Shown: piece by piece, positions 1-6,849 of the stretch
Layout: every line of letters starts with the position of its first letter
Position numbering within the stretch: position 1 is the first letter of the stretch
Assembly (NCBI GenBank): GCA_049684915.1
Contig: JBAVGO010000131.1
Coordinates: 1 to 27,917 of the forward strand
Source: GWB2-37-7 sp049684915
GTDB taxonomy: Bacteria > Bacillota > Clostridia > Lutisporales > Lutisporaceae
Length of the DNA stretch: 27,917 bases
Direction: 5' to 3'
Notes under the pieces: model-generated
Told to the model about the DNA's origin: nothing
Databases searched by the model: none
The model's input: the letters and a program-made list of their open reading frames with translations, nothing else
Translations under genes and position numbers: made by a program

Positions 1-39
1 GTAGGTTCAGGCGCAGTAGCTTCAATCATAGCTGAATAA
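1..39 (+). CDS. tuf: EF-Tu, 3' end of first tuf copy (partial)
   Basis: The first 13 codons read VGSGAVASIIAE followed by TAA. This matches the C-terminal end of bacterial elongation factor Tu (the GGRTVGSG...SIIE tail of domain III). EF-Tu delivers aminoacyl-tRNA to the ribosome as a GTP complex in the cytoplasm. Only the end of the gene lies in the window. A second tuf begins at 27815, so this would be one of two copies flanking the whole window, an arrangement known in clostridia. With only 12 residues visible the call rests on this tail and on the tuf-rpmG-secE neighbourhood, so it is likely but not certain. Confidence 0.8.
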   Translation, partial: VGSGAVASIIAE

Positions 40-98
40 TTAAAACGTTTACCGCTATTTAAATCTAAAACTAAAAATTTAACTTTTGAATGATGCTT

Positions 99-126
99 AA
101 AGGACTAGGTATAAACCTAGTCCTTT
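99..126 (+). terminator. Terminator after first tuf
   Basis: AAAGGACTAGGT and ACCTAGTCCTTT form a perfect 12-bp stem around an ATAA loop. It lies 60 nt after the tuf stop codon. The T run at its 3' side is short (TTT, partly inside the stem), so termination may be incomplete, but the position and stem strength fit a tuf terminator. Confidence 0.8.
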
Positions 127-341
127 ATAAAGTATTAAAAGTTGTATATAAGGTTATAATTAATTTAAATGACTGATTTTACTACTTTACCTAATAGTAG
201 ACATAGCGTATTAGGGTAATTAAATATTGACACGACAGTAAAATTATGATAGATTTTATAAAGTAGCCTTATACTGCTATAATGCTGTGAAAATCATAAA
301 TTTTCAATATAAATGAACTCTATCGGTGGGAGGTGTAGATG
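127..341 (+). promoter_or_regulatory. Promoter region and leader of rpmG-secE-nusG
   Basis: No gene is visible here. TTGACA at 227-232 is followed after 17 nt by TAGATT at 250-255. A second, stronger candidate is the extended -10 TGCTATAAT (TATAAT at 278-283) with a weak -35 near 255-260. Either would start transcription just ahead of rpmG. Upstream, TTACCTAATA (187-196) and TATTAGGGTAA (209-219) form an imperfect 10-bp inverted repeat with one bulged base, which could be an operator or a second tuf 3' hairpin. The rpmG ribosome binding site GGGAGG is at 328-333. Confidence 0.6.
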
Positions 342-491
342 ATGAGGGTAAAAATCACTCTTGCATGTGGTGAATGCAAACAAAGAAACTACGATTCAAT
401 GAAGAATAAGAAGAATAATCCAGAGAGACTCGAAATGAACAAGTACTGCAGATTCTGCAGAAAGCACACAGCACATAAAGAAACAAAATAG
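342..491 (+). CDS. rpmG: 50S ribosomal protein L33, zinc-ribbon form
   Basis: A 49-residue protein, the usual L33 size, starting MRVKITLACGEC and ending HTAHKETK as in clostridial and bacillar L33. Two CxxC pairs (C9/C12 and C36/C39) form the zinc ribbon, so this is the zinc-binding (C+) paralogue and not a cysteine-free, zinc-independent form. L33 sits near the E site of the large subunit. GGGAGG at 328-333 is 8 nt before this ATG. An overlapping ATG at 339 would add one Met but leaves only 5 nt. rpmG-secE-nusG is a standard order, with 21 nt to secE. Absence of zinc-independent features means expression is probably constitutive, though no regulatory site proves it. Confidence 0.95.
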   Translation: MRVKITLACGECKQRNYDSMKNKKNNPERLEMNKYCRFCRKHTAHKETK

Positions 492-512
492 CCTGTAAAG
501 GAAGTGTATAAA

Positions 513-719
513 ATGGCTGTAAAAGCAAAAAAAATTGATATAGGTAAATTTTATAGAGAAACAAAGTCAGAAATAAAAAAGGTATCTTGGCCTAGTAGAA
601 AAGAGTTAATTCAGCATACTGAGGTTGTTGTAACTTCTATTATTTTAGTTGGCTCATTGATTGCATTGGCTGACTTTACATTTGCACAGATTACAGGGTT
701 TGTTTTGGGAAAAATGTAG
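513..719 (+). CDS. secE: Preprotein translocase subunit SecE
   Basis: A 68-residue single-span SecE of the short Gram-positive type. SecE clamps SecY in the SecYEG translocon, the main route for protein export and membrane insertion. Visible features are the cytoplasmic amphipathic segment with the family motif VSWPSRKE (residues 24-31) and one transmembrane helix at about 36-58, followed by a short tail. The ATG at 513 is chosen because AAAGGAA (497-503) lies 9 nt upstream; a GTG at 504 in frame is too close to that site. It lies between rpmG and nusG, its standard place. Confidence 0.96.
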   Translation: MAVKAKKIDIGKFYRETKSEIKKVSWPSRKELIQHTEVVVTSIILVGSLIALADFTFAQITGFVLGKM

Positions 720-741
720 TTTGAAGAGTCAAAGGCTATAG

Positions 742-813
742 CGATTAATCTTTTTGATTAACTCGTGTCAACCAAAGAAAAAGGAGGAAAGCCTTAGACA
801 ACAAACTAAGGTT
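742..813 (+). promoter_or_regulatory. Folded secE-nusG spacer with a distant Shine-Dalgarno
   Basis: Two hairpins lie in the 103-nt spacer. The first pairs 742-750 with 756-765 (one bulged C) around TTTTT. The second pairs CCTTAG (792-797) with CTAAGG (806-811), extendable to 790-813 with one G-U. Between them is a strong AAGGAGG (781-787), 35 nt from the nusG ATG at 823 and with no start codon at normal distance. Folding the second hairpin would bring the Shine-Dalgarno to about 11 nt from ATG 823. The alternative is that initiation uses the weak AAGG at 808-811. Confidence 0.5.
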
Positions 814-822
814 TATACATCT

Positions 823-1341
823 ATGGAAGAAAGAGGCAAGTGGTATGTTGCTCATACCTATTCAGGATATGAAAATAAGGTAAAGGCCAACATTGAAAAG
901 CTAGTTGAAAATAGAAACATGCAAGATGTTATATTTGAAATTAGAGTACCAATGGAAGAACAGGTAGAAATCAAAAACGGTAAGAAAAAGATTGTTCAGA
1001 AGAAGATTTTCCCCGGCTATGTGCTTGTGAAAATGCTAATGACTGATGAATCGTGGTATGTAATTAGAAATACCAGAGGAGTCACCGGTTTTGTAGGACC
1101 TGGGTCCAAGCCTGTACCTCTATCCGATGCAGAAGTAAAAGCCTTAGGAGTTGAGAAGAACCTTGTTAAGCTTGATGCTAAACTGGGTGACAACGTAAAG
1201 GTGATATCCGGACCTTTTGAAAACTTTATTGGGGTTATACAAGAGATAAATAATGAAAAGCAAAAGATTAAGGTGCTTGTTTCCATGTTTGGCAGGGAGA
1301 CACCTGTAGAACTGGAATTTACACAAATAGAAAAATTCTAA
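823..1341 (+). CDS. nusG: Transcription termination/antitermination factor NusG
   Basis: A 172-residue NusG of usual length. It binds RNA polymerase at the clamp, influences pausing and termination, and can couple to ribosomes. The N-terminal NGN domain begins GKWYVAHTYSGYENKVK; the middle has the family segment FPGYVLVKM; a KOW domain starts near residue 118 (VKVISGPFENFIGV) and ends in the typical PVELEF strand. The frame is open upstream to 754 and could encode 23 more residues, but family members start within a few residues of the WYV strand, so ATG 823 is preferred. Its ribosome binding site is unusually far away (see the spacer entry). rplK follows after 52 nt. Confidence 0.95.
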   Translation: MEERGKWYVAHTYSGYENKVKANIEKLVENRNMQDVIFEIRVPMEEQVEIKNGKKKIVQKKIFPGYVLVKMLMTDESWYVIRNTRGVTGFVGPGSKPVPLSDAEVKALGVEKNLVKLDAKLGDNVKVISGPFENFIGVIQEINNEKQKIKVLVSMFGRETPVELEFTQIEKF

Positions 1342-1393
1342 TTTGTTTGTATTAATACACTTTAGTGTAGCAATCTTGAGAGGAGGTGTAATT

Positions 1394-1819
1394 ATGGCAA
1401 AAAAGGTAATGGCAATGGTTAAGTTACAAATTCCAGCTGGAAAAGCAACACCAGCACCACCAATTGGTCCAGCTTTGGGTCAGCATGGTGTAAATATCAT
1501 GGGATTCTGTAAGGAATTCAATGAGAAAACAGCTAAACAAGTGGGTTTAATTATTCCTGCAGTTATAACTGTTTATCAGGATAGATCATTTACGTTTATT
1601 CTTAAAACACCACCGGCATCAATACTTATAAAGAAAGCGGTAGGAATTGAAAGCGGTTCAGGTGTACCAAACAAGACTAAGGTTGGTAAGATTTCAAAGG
1701 CAAAGATTAGAGAAATTGCTGAGCTAAAGATGCCTGACCTAAATGCTGCAAGCGTAGAAACTGCTATGAGCATGGTAGCTGGTACTGCAAGAAGCATGGG
1801 TGTAACTGTAGAAGAGTAA
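1394..1819 (+). CDS. rplK: 50S ribosomal protein L11
   Basis: 141 residues, exactly the usual L11 length. L11 binds 23S rRNA at the GTPase-associated centre at the base of the L7/L12 stalk and, in stringent response, is needed for RelA activation. The N-terminal proline-rich signature (PAGKATPAPPIGPALGQHG, about residues 15-33) and the C-terminal rRNA-binding segment near the end (AGTARSMG) are both present. ATG 1394 follows AGGAGGTG (1381-1388); the open frame extends further upstream, but this is the family start (MAKKVMAMVKLQIPAG). A small hairpin TACAC-TTTA-GTGTA (1356-1369) sits in the leader. It is co-transcribed with rplA. Confidence 0.97.
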   Translation: MAKKVMAMVKLQIPAGKATPAPPIGPALGQHGVNIMGFCKEFNEKTAKQVGLIIPAVITVYQDRSFTFILKTPPASILIKKAVGIESGSGVPNKTKVGKISKAKIREIAELKMPDLNAASVETAMSMVAGTARSMGVTVEE

Positions 1820-1828
1820 CTAGAATAA

Positions 1829-1862
1829 GTGGGAGGATAATTCCGCTATTACCACAAGGAGG
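1829..1862 (+). promoter_or_regulatory. Probable L1 autoregulatory site before rplA
   Basis: GTGG (1829-1832) pairs with CCAC (1852-1855), and GGA (1835-1837) pairs with TCC (1842-1844) around TAAT, leaving a GA / GCTATTA asymmetric internal loop. The order GTGGGAGG ... TACCAC copies the base of the 23S rRNA L1 stalk (GUGGGAGG ... AUACCAC), the known L1 target. The rplA Shine-Dalgarno AAGGAGG (1856-1862) follows directly, so L1 bound here would block initiation. Seen: sequence and fold. Known: L1 represses its own mRNA through such mimics. Inferred: it acts here. Confidence 0.72.
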
Positions 1863-1871
1863 TATATTTTA

Positions 1872-2567
1872 ATGTTTAGAGGAAAAAATTATCAAGAAAG
1901 TGCGAAGCTTATTGACAACTTAAAGTTTTATGATGTAAATGAAGCTTTGGATTTAGTTCAAAAGACTGCAAAAGCAAAGTTTGATGAGTCTGTTGAAGTT
2001 CACGCAAGATTGGGTGTTGACCCAAGACACGCGGATCAACAGGTTAGAGGAGTAGTTGTACTTCCTCATGGAACTGGTAAGACACTAAGGGTGTTAGTAT
2101 TTGCAAAAGGTGATAAGGCTAAGGAAGCTGAATTAGCTGGTGCAGATTTCGTAGGAGCAGAAGAATTGGTTGCAAAGATTCAAAGTGAAAACTGGTTCGA
2201 CTACGATGTAATAGTAGCTACCCCTGATATGATGGGTGTTGTTGGTAGACTTGGTAAGGTACTTGGACCTAAGGGCTTAATGCCAAATCCAAAATCAGGT
2301 ACAGTTACATTTGACCTTGAAAGAGCTATTAAGGAAATTAAAGCTGGTAAGGTTGAATATAGAGTTGACAAAACATCTATTATACACGTTGCTATAGGTA
2401 AGGTATCCTTTGGTACTGAGAAGCTTGCTGACAACTTCAAGACACTTATGGAAGCTGTTGTAAAGGCTAAGCCATCTGCAGCAAAGGGAACATACTTAAA
2501 GAGCGTTGTAGTTACAAGCACAATGGGTCCAGCTGTAAAAGTTAACCCAGCGCGTGTAACAGATTAA
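1872..2567 (+). CDS. rplA: 50S ribosomal protein L1
   Basis: 231 residues, the normal L1 length. L1 forms the mobile L1 stalk that helps deacylated tRNA leave the E site, and it also represses its own mRNA. The sequence is typical throughout: ESAKLIDNLKFYDVNEAL at the start, the FDESVEVH strand, the central domain II segment with GRLGKVLGPKGLMPNPKSGTVT (about residues 121-142), and the closing VKAKPSAAKGTYLKS segment. ATG 1872 lies 9 nt after AAGGAGG. A likely L1-binding hairpin lies immediately upstream. The gene follows rplK in the usual order; rplJ has its own promoter and leader. Confidence 0.97.
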   Translation: MFRGKNYQESAKLIDNLKFYDVNEALDLVQKTAKAKFDESVEVHARLGVDPRHADQQVRGVVVLPHGTGKTLRVLVFAKGDKAKEAELAGADFVGAEELVAKIQSENWFDYDVIVATPDMMGVVGRLGKVLGPKGLMPNPKSGTVTFDLERAIKEIKAGKVEYRVDKTSIIHVAIGKVSFGTEKLADNFKTLMEAVVKAKPSAAKGTYLKSVVVTSTMGPAVKVNPARVTD

Positions 2568-2577
2568 TATTGCTATA

Positions 2578-2606
2578 TTGACAATTACGTTTGTAGCTGT
2601 TAAACT
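2578..2606 (+). promoter_or_regulatory. Promoter of rplJ-rplL
   Basis: A perfect -35 TTGACA (2578-2583) and a -10 TAAACT (2601-2606) are separated by 17 nt. The TG at 2598-2599 makes it an extended -10. It begins 10 nt after the rplA stop codon. Transcription would start near 2613 and give a leader of about 207 nt carrying the L10 control region. Confidence 0.75.
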
Positions 2607-2612
2607 AGCATA

Positions 2613-2735
2613 GTAAAAATAGAATATTTACCGTAGACAGTAGGTGTTGCGATATAGCATGTAAAACCCTACCGAGGTTTTATCTAATAAATAAAACACG
2701 GCCTCTCTATGTCTACGGAGAGGCCTTTTGTATCT
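2613..2735 (+). promoter_or_regulatory. L10 leader with attenuating terminator
   Basis: A terminator stem GGCCTCTC (2700-2707) / GAGAGGCC (2718-2725) is followed by TTTTG. Its loop contains GTCTACGG (2711-2718), an exact complement of CCGTAGAC (2631-2638). That long-range stem and the terminator share base 2718 and cannot easily coexist. GTAGG (2640-2644) can also pair with CCTAC (2668-2672), forming the compact fold expected to bind L10(L12)4. In Bacillus, L10(L12)4 binding to such a leader favours termination. The match in sequence and place to the known L10 leader family is strong. Confidence 0.88.
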
Positions 2736-2819
2736 CAAAGGGCCTTGAAGGAACAACAGATTAAGAGAAATTTCTTGTAGATGATGAAACTAAAGGTTTC
2801 ACAACGAGGAGGTGTTAGA

Positions 2820-3323
2820 ATGGCAAAGAATCATGATGTTAAAGCTGTTGTAGTTAACGAAGTAAAGGAAAAGCTTGAAAAAGCAAATTCATTTGTATTA
2901 GTTGATTATAAAGGTATAAACGTTGAAGATGTAACTGAATTAAGAAAAAAATTCAGAGGTGCTGGTGTTGATTACAAGGTATATAAAAATACATTGTTTA
3001 AGAGAGCAGCTGATGAAATTGGGTTGGATTCTATTCATGATCAATTACAAGGAACTGTTGCTGTAGCTTTTGGATATGGCGATGTTGTAGCTCCTGCAAA
3101 GGTGCTAAACCAATTCATAAAAGAACATCCAAAGACTACTATATCAGTTAAATCTGGTGTGGTAGAAGGTAAGTTTATGAATGCTGATCAGATAAAAGCT
3201 CTTGGTGATTTACCATCAAGAGAAATATTGCTTTCAATGTTACTTGGTGCATTACAAGGTTCTATCAGAAACCTTGCATACTCATTGGATCAAATTAGAG
3301 AAAAGAAAGAAGCGCAAGCTTAA
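2820..3323 (+). CDS. rplJ: 50S ribosomal protein L10
   Basis: 167 residues, normal for L10. L10 anchors L7/L12 dimers on the ribosome and, as the L10(L12)4 complex, regulates its own leader. The N-terminal rRNA-binding domain carries the family segments SFVLVDYKGINV (about residues 23-34) and LRKKFRGAGVDYKVYKNTL. The C-terminal helix (about 135-165, LLGALQGSIRNLAYSLDQI) is where L12 dimers dock. ATG 2820 follows GAGGAGGTG (2806-2814). An in-frame ATG at 2781 would add 13 non-family residues and has no ribosome binding site. It is 19 nt from rplL. Confidence 0.97.
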   Translation: MAKNHDVKAVVVNEVKEKLEKANSFVLVDYKGINVEDVTELRKKFRGAGVDYKVYKNTLFKRAADEIGLDSIHDQLQGTVAVAFGYGDVVAPAKVLNQFIKEHPKTTISVKSGVVEGKFMNADQIKALGDLPSREILLSMLLGALQGSIRNLAYSLDQIREKKEAQA

Positions 3324-3342
3324 TTAATAGGAGGTAAATAAA

Positions 3343-3714
3343 ATGGCAAGTGAAAAAACTATAAAATTTATTGAAGAAATAAAAGTGTTAACTGTGCTTG
3401 AATTAGCAGAATTAGTAAAGGCAATCGAAGAGGAATTTGGTGTAACAGCAGCTGCTCCAACAGCAGTAGCAGGTCCAGCAGCAGCAGCTCCTGCTGAAGA
3501 AAAGACTGAGTTTGATGTAATTCTTTCAGCAGTTGGTGCTGAAAAGATAAAGGTTATTAAGGTTGTTAGAGAAATAACTGGTCTTGGCTTAAAGGAAGCA
3601 AAGGATTTAGTAGACAATGCTCCAAAGCCAGTAAAAGAAGCAGTTGCAAAGCAAGATGCAGAAGACATAAAGGCAAAGCTAACAGAAGTTGGCGCAACAA
3701 TAGAAATAAAGTAA
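3343..3714 (+). CDS. rplL: 50S ribosomal protein L7/L12
   Basis: 123 residues, usual for L7/L12, the multicopy stalk protein that recruits translational GTPases. The N-terminal dimerisation domain (about 1-35) is followed by an Ala/Pro/Glu-rich hinge (about 37-55) and the globular C-terminal domain with EFDVILSAVGAEKIKVIK and the factor-binding helix around GLGLKEAKDLVDNAPKPVKE. ATG 3343 follows TAGGAGGT. It is the last gene before the terminator at 3728. In most bacteria rpoB would come next, whereas here the Tad locus intervenes. Confidence 0.98.
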   Translation: MASEKTIKFIEEIKVLTVLELAELVKAIEEEFGVTAAAPTAVAGPAAAAPAEEKTEFDVILSAVGAEKIKVIKVVREITGLGLKEAKDLVDNAPKPVKEAVAKQDAEDIKAKLTEVGATIEIK

Positions 3715-3727
3715 TTAAACTTACTTT

Positions 3728-3767
3728 AGAAGAGCCGTTAAATTTACGGCTCTTCTTTTATTTTTTG
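3728..3767 (+). terminator. Terminator after rplL
   Basis: AGAAGAGCCGT (3728-3738) and ACGGCTCTTCT (3746-3756) form a perfect 11-bp stem with a 7-nt loop, followed by TTTATTTTTT. This is a canonical intrinsic terminator and closes the ribosomal-protein unit, isolating it from the pilus locus downstream. Confidence 0.95.
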
Positions 3768-3800
3768 AGTGCAAAAATAGAAAAAGATAAAACAAAAAAA

Positions 3801-3842
3801 TTAACAATATGTATTTTTTTTAATACAAAATAGTGATATAAT
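3801..3842 (+). promoter_or_regulatory. Probable promoter of the Tad locus
   Basis: An extended -10, TGATATAAT (TATAAT at 3837-3842), lies 53 nt before the first pilus gene. No good -35 is present at 17 nt (only T-rich sequence), which suggests reliance on the extended -10 or on an activator. GTATT (3811-3815) and AATAC (3822-3826) form a small inverted repeat over the -35 zone that might be a regulator site. This is the only clear promoter seen for the twelve-kilobase block. Confidence 0.6.
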
Positions 3843-3894
3843 GTCCATTAATGTAACATAAAATTACAAAATACGACAATGGGAGTGCGAATGT

Positions 3895-4422
3895 TTGGAT
3901 TTGTGGATTAAGACGGTATTGATTATGACTCTTATTGTACTAGCTATAATCAATGATTTGCAAAATTATAAGGTTAGAAATGAAATAACCCTCACCTTTG
4001 CAATTATAGGAATAGTATATAATATTAGCTTTTATGGGATACATAACTTCTATACAACAGTATTAGGACTAATAGTACCATTTCTTATACTACTTCCGCT
4101 CTATGCTGCTAGAATGCTAGGAGCAGGAGATATAAAGCTTTATTGCTCTATAGGTGCCTTTATAGGACTTAAATTAATATTAATGAGCATAGCTTACAGC
4201 TTCTTTGCAGGTGCAATTATAGCTCTTGTTATTATGATAATAAGAAAGAATGCTTTTTTGAGATTTAAATACTTTTTTACTTATATAAAGTGCTGCTTGC
4301 TGTGTATGAAAGTTATGCCCTATGCTGACTTAACAGAAAAGCAAGACGGAACTAAGATGCATTTTACGATACCTATAGCAATAGGTACAATATATATCGT
4401 AATAAACAATTTACATTTATAA
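3895..4422 (+). CDS. Prepilin peptidase, A24 family (CpaA/TadV-like)
   Basis: 175 residues, nearly all membrane-embedded, with about five to six hydrophobic segments. Two aspartates mark the A24 aspartyl peptidase site: D21 in IINDLQNYKVRN and D79 in GAGDIKL (the GxGD motif). It would cut the leader of Flp and TadE-type prepilins on the cytoplasmic face after the conserved Gly. The N-terminal methylase domain of full-length PilD is absent, as in CpaA/TadV. The start is TTG 3895, with GGGAG (3881-3885) 9 nt upstream; the ATG at 3891 is in another frame and stops after six codons. It is the first gene of the locus. A second A24 enzyme lies at 13174. Confidence 0.9.
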   Translation: MDLWIKTVLIMTLIVLAIINDLQNYKVRNEITLTFAIIGIVYNISFYGIHNFYTTVLGLIVPFLILLPLYAARMLGAGDIKLYCSIGAFIGLKLILMSIAYSFFAGAIIALVIMIIRKNAFLRFKYFFTYIKCCLLCMKVMPYADLTEKQDGTKMHFTIPIAIGTIYIVINNLHL

Positions 4423-4431
4423 AATAGCGCG

Positions 4432-4453
4432 TTCTATATAGAATAGTTTTTTT
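4432..4453 (+). promoter_or_regulatory. AT-rich palindrome with T run, possible weak attenuator
   Basis: The perfect 12-bp palindrome TTCTATATAGAA (4432-4443) is followed by TAG and seven T's (4447-4453) in the 66-nt spacer between the first peptidase and the TadZ-like gene. The stem is weak (A/T), so it might be a leaky terminator, a regulator site or chance. Confidence 0.3.
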
Positions 4454-4488
4454 GACGTAATTAAAAGGCAAGAATCAGGGGGGAAGTT

Positions 4489-5601
4489 ATGAGTACTATT
4501 AGTATTGTTATTGTTGATGAAAATCAAATCTATACAAAGGCTCTTTCTGAGTATTTGCAAGATGAATATGGACAGGCATTCGAGATTAGCTGCTTCACAG
4601 GTATAAAGTCATTAGAGGAATATTTAGTCAATAAGCATAACACTGATATAATGCTTATTGATAAGCATTTGTATAATGATTCCCTAAAAATATTTAAAGT
4701 GAAAACCACCTTAATATTAACAGACGATAGTCAAGAAAGTGAACTGAATGGGGAATTAACTTTATATAAATTTCAGTTGGGAGACAAGCTTGCTAAGTGC
4801 ATACTACAGAACTATGATTCCTTGGAAAGTAAGCAATTTAGTATACATACAAAATCTACTGAAGCAAAGCTAATCACTGTATATTCTCCGACAGGAGGCT
4901 CTGGAAAGTCGACTATAGCTTATAATATTTCTCGTCAATATGCAATACAAGGAAAGAAAACACTTCTAATATCTATGGAGTCTTACACAGCTTTACCTAT
5001 ATTTAAATCCGAATCAAAAAATCGTGGATTATCATATCTAATGTATTTAATTAAAAACAAAGCAAATAATCTTCAAGTAAAGCTTGATGCAATAAAAGTA
5101 CAAGACACAAATACAAATATACATTATATACCTAGAGACAACAATTCTTTAGAGTATAAGGATATTTGTATAGAGGATATTGCAGTCTTACAGAAGTTTT
5201 TGAAGAGTCAGAGCGGATATGATGCTGTTATATTTGATATGGATAGCTCTGTTTGTGAAAACACTTTGAGTATGTTTAAGTATTGTGATGTAATTTTGTG
5301 TGTTGTTGCCAGTGATATTGTTAGCAGAGAAAAACATGAAAGCTTTGAAAAGCAATTGGAGTTGTTTAATAACCTGTTAAATGTCAATCTAAATGATAAG
5401 ATAATCATAGTTAATAACAAAGCTACAAGTCAGCATAGCGATAACAAAAGGGATTTTAGTAGCAGTATAAACATAGCAAATATTCCGTATTTGAAAGAAA
5501 GTACTTTTTCAGAAAATGGGTATTATCCGGAACTAGCTCATTTTAAACAGCTTTATGATATCATAGAAAGTTTCCTTACAGATAAGAGGACACAAGTATG
5601 A
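4489..5601 (+). CDS. TadZ/CpaE-like pilus localisation ATPase
   Basis: 370 residues. The N-terminal ~110 residues look like a response-regulator receiver: IVIVDEN with D10, and MLIDKH with D58 at the phospho-acceptor place; the usual late KP is not clear, so it may not be phosphorylated. The C-terminal ~240 residues are a MinD/ParA-type ATPase: P-loop SPTGGSGKST (133-142) and Walker B AVIFDMD (246-252). The lysine that normally starts the ParA deviant P-loop (KGGxGK) is Thr here. TadZ places the Tad machine at particular sites on the membrane. The AGGGGGGA ribosome binding site precedes ATG 4489. The gene ends in a 4-nt ATGA overlap with the motor gene, implying translational coupling. Confidence 0.88.
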   Translation: MSTISIVIVDENQIYTKALSEYLQDEYGQAFEISCFTGIKSLEEYLVNKHNTDIMLIDKHLYNDSLKIFKVKTTLILTDDSQESELNGELTLYKFQLGDKLAKCILQNYDSLESKQFSIHTKSTEAKLITVYSPTGGSGKSTIAYNISRQYAIQGKKTLLISMESYTALPIFKSESKNRGLSYLMYLIKNKANNLQVKLDAIKVQDTNTNIHYIPRDNNSLEYKDICIEDIAVLQKFLKSQSGYDAVIFDMDSSVCENTLSMFKYCDVILCVVASDIVSREKHESFEKQLELFNNLLNVNLNDKIIIVNNKATSQHSDNKRDFSSSINIANIPYLKESTFSENGYYPELAHFKQLYDIIESFLTDKRTQV

Positions 5602-6836
5602 ACAAGATTGACATCGTATCTGAAGTAGAATATATAAAAAGCCTAGTCAGAGATAATCTGGACTTCAATAAAGATTTAAACGATGAAGATATAATGGAGC
5701 TTATAACAGATATTGTTTTTGATCGTTCCTCTCAAAGCTATATTAGTATAACTGAAAAAAAAGAAATCATTGATATGGTTTTTAATTCTATAAGAAGACT
5801 TGATGTGCTACAGCCCTTGCTTGATGATTCAAGTATAACTGAAATAATGATAAATGGGCCTAAAGATATATTTATAGAAAAGGATGGTAGAACTTTTAAA
5901 GTTGAAACCTCCTTTGAAAGTAAGGAAAGACTGGAAGATGTTATTCAAGCTATAGTAGGGAAGGTGAACAGAACAGTTAATGAATCATCACCTATAGTAG
6001 ATGCACGTCTTGCTGACGGTTCTAGAGTAAGTGTAGTGCTTCCACCCACCGCCTTAAACGGTCCTATACTCACCATAAGAAAGTTTAGCTATGAGCCTAT
6101 AACTATTAAAAAACTTATAGAATGGGAATCTATAAATGATGAAGCTGCAGAGTTCTTGGATTTGTTGGTTAAAGCAAAATACAACATTTTTATATGTGGA
6201 GGTACAGGCTCGGGTAAGACAACACTGCTAAATGTACTGGCACAATATATTCCCAGGGATGAGCGGGTTATTACAATTGAAGATTCCGCAGAGCTTCAAA
6301 TAAATAATATCGATAACATAGTAAAGCTGGAAACTAGAAATGTAAACACTGAAGGCAAAGGTGAAATTACAATACGTAATCTTATAAGAGCTTCTTTAAG
6401 AATGAGACCGGATAGAATAATTGTGGGAGAGGTAAGAGGAGCAGAAGCACTGGACATGCTTCAGGCGATGAATACTGGTCATGATGGTTCAATCTCAACA
6501 GGTCATGCAAACTCATGTATGGATATGCTTAGCAGGTTGGAAACCATGGTATTAAGTGGAGCAGTTTTGCCCTTAGAAGCTATACGACAGCAGATAGCCT
6601 CAGCTTTAGATATAATGATACATCTATCAAGAATAAGGGATAAATCTAGAAGGGTACTGGAAATATCAGAGGTTGCGGGCTACAAGGATGGGCAAATAGT
6701 TCTAAACCCTCTGTATTTGTTTAAAGAAACAGAGGACAGCTGTAATGAGAGGGTATCAGGCAAGCTATGTCTAACAGCTAATAAGCTTATAAATACTCAA
6801 AAACTGGCTATGTCAGGTTATAAATTAAATACTTGA
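5598..6836 (+). CDS. Tad pilus assembly ATPase TadA/CpaF
   Basis: 412 residues, a complete CpaF-type secretion ATPase. It forms a cytoplasmic hexamer that powers Flp pilus extension (and in this family also retraction). An N-terminal helical part (1-70) precedes the domain around PLLDDSSITEIMING (74-87). The Walker A GGTGSGKTTL is at 201-210, the Asp box around 226-233 (ITIEDSAE), Walker B RIIVGEVRG at 273-281, and the His box with H295 and H303 in TGHDGSISTGHA. All catalytic elements are intact. The ATG overlaps the previous stop (ATGA). The last ~25 residues beyond the core are variable. Confidence 0.96.
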   Translation: MNKIDIVSEVEYIKSLVRDNLDFNKDLNDEDIMELITDIVFDRSSQSYISITEKKEIIDMVFNSIRRLDVLQPLLDDSSITEIMINGPKDIFIEKDGRTFKVETSFESKERLEDVIQAIVGKVNRTVNESSPIVDARLADGSRVSVVLPPTALNGPILTIRKFSYEPITIKKLIEWESINDEAAEFLDLLVKAKYNIFICGGTGSGKTTLLNVLAQYIPRDERVITIEDSAELQINNIDNIVKLETRNVNTEGKGEITIRNLIRASLRMRPDRIIVGEVRGAEALDMLQAMNTGHDGSISTGHANSCMDMLSRLETMVLSGAVLPLEAIRQQIASALDIMIHLSRIRDKSRRVLEISEVAGYKDGQIVLNPLYLFKETEDSCNERVSGKLCLTANKLINTQKLAMSGYKLNT

Positions 6837-6849
6837 GGTGATAACATAA

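Noticed and set aside
355..564. Minus-strand open frame opposite rpmG-secE
   Set aside because: It is antisense to two clear genes, rich in Leu/Phe/Cys as expected of a shadow frame, and has no ribosome binding site.
754..822. Upstream extension of nusG (23 codons)
   Set aside because: The frame is open, but NusG proteins begin next to the WYV strand and no ribosome binding site fits a start at 754.
3324..3668. 114-codon minus-strand frame opposite rplL
   Set aside because: Ser/Ala-rich shadow of the rplL hinge and C-terminal domain; no family resemblance.
3891..3911. ATG just before the first peptidase gene
   Set aside because: It encodes only six codons before a stop; the peptidase frame begins at TTG 3895. 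A leader peptide is possible but unsupported.
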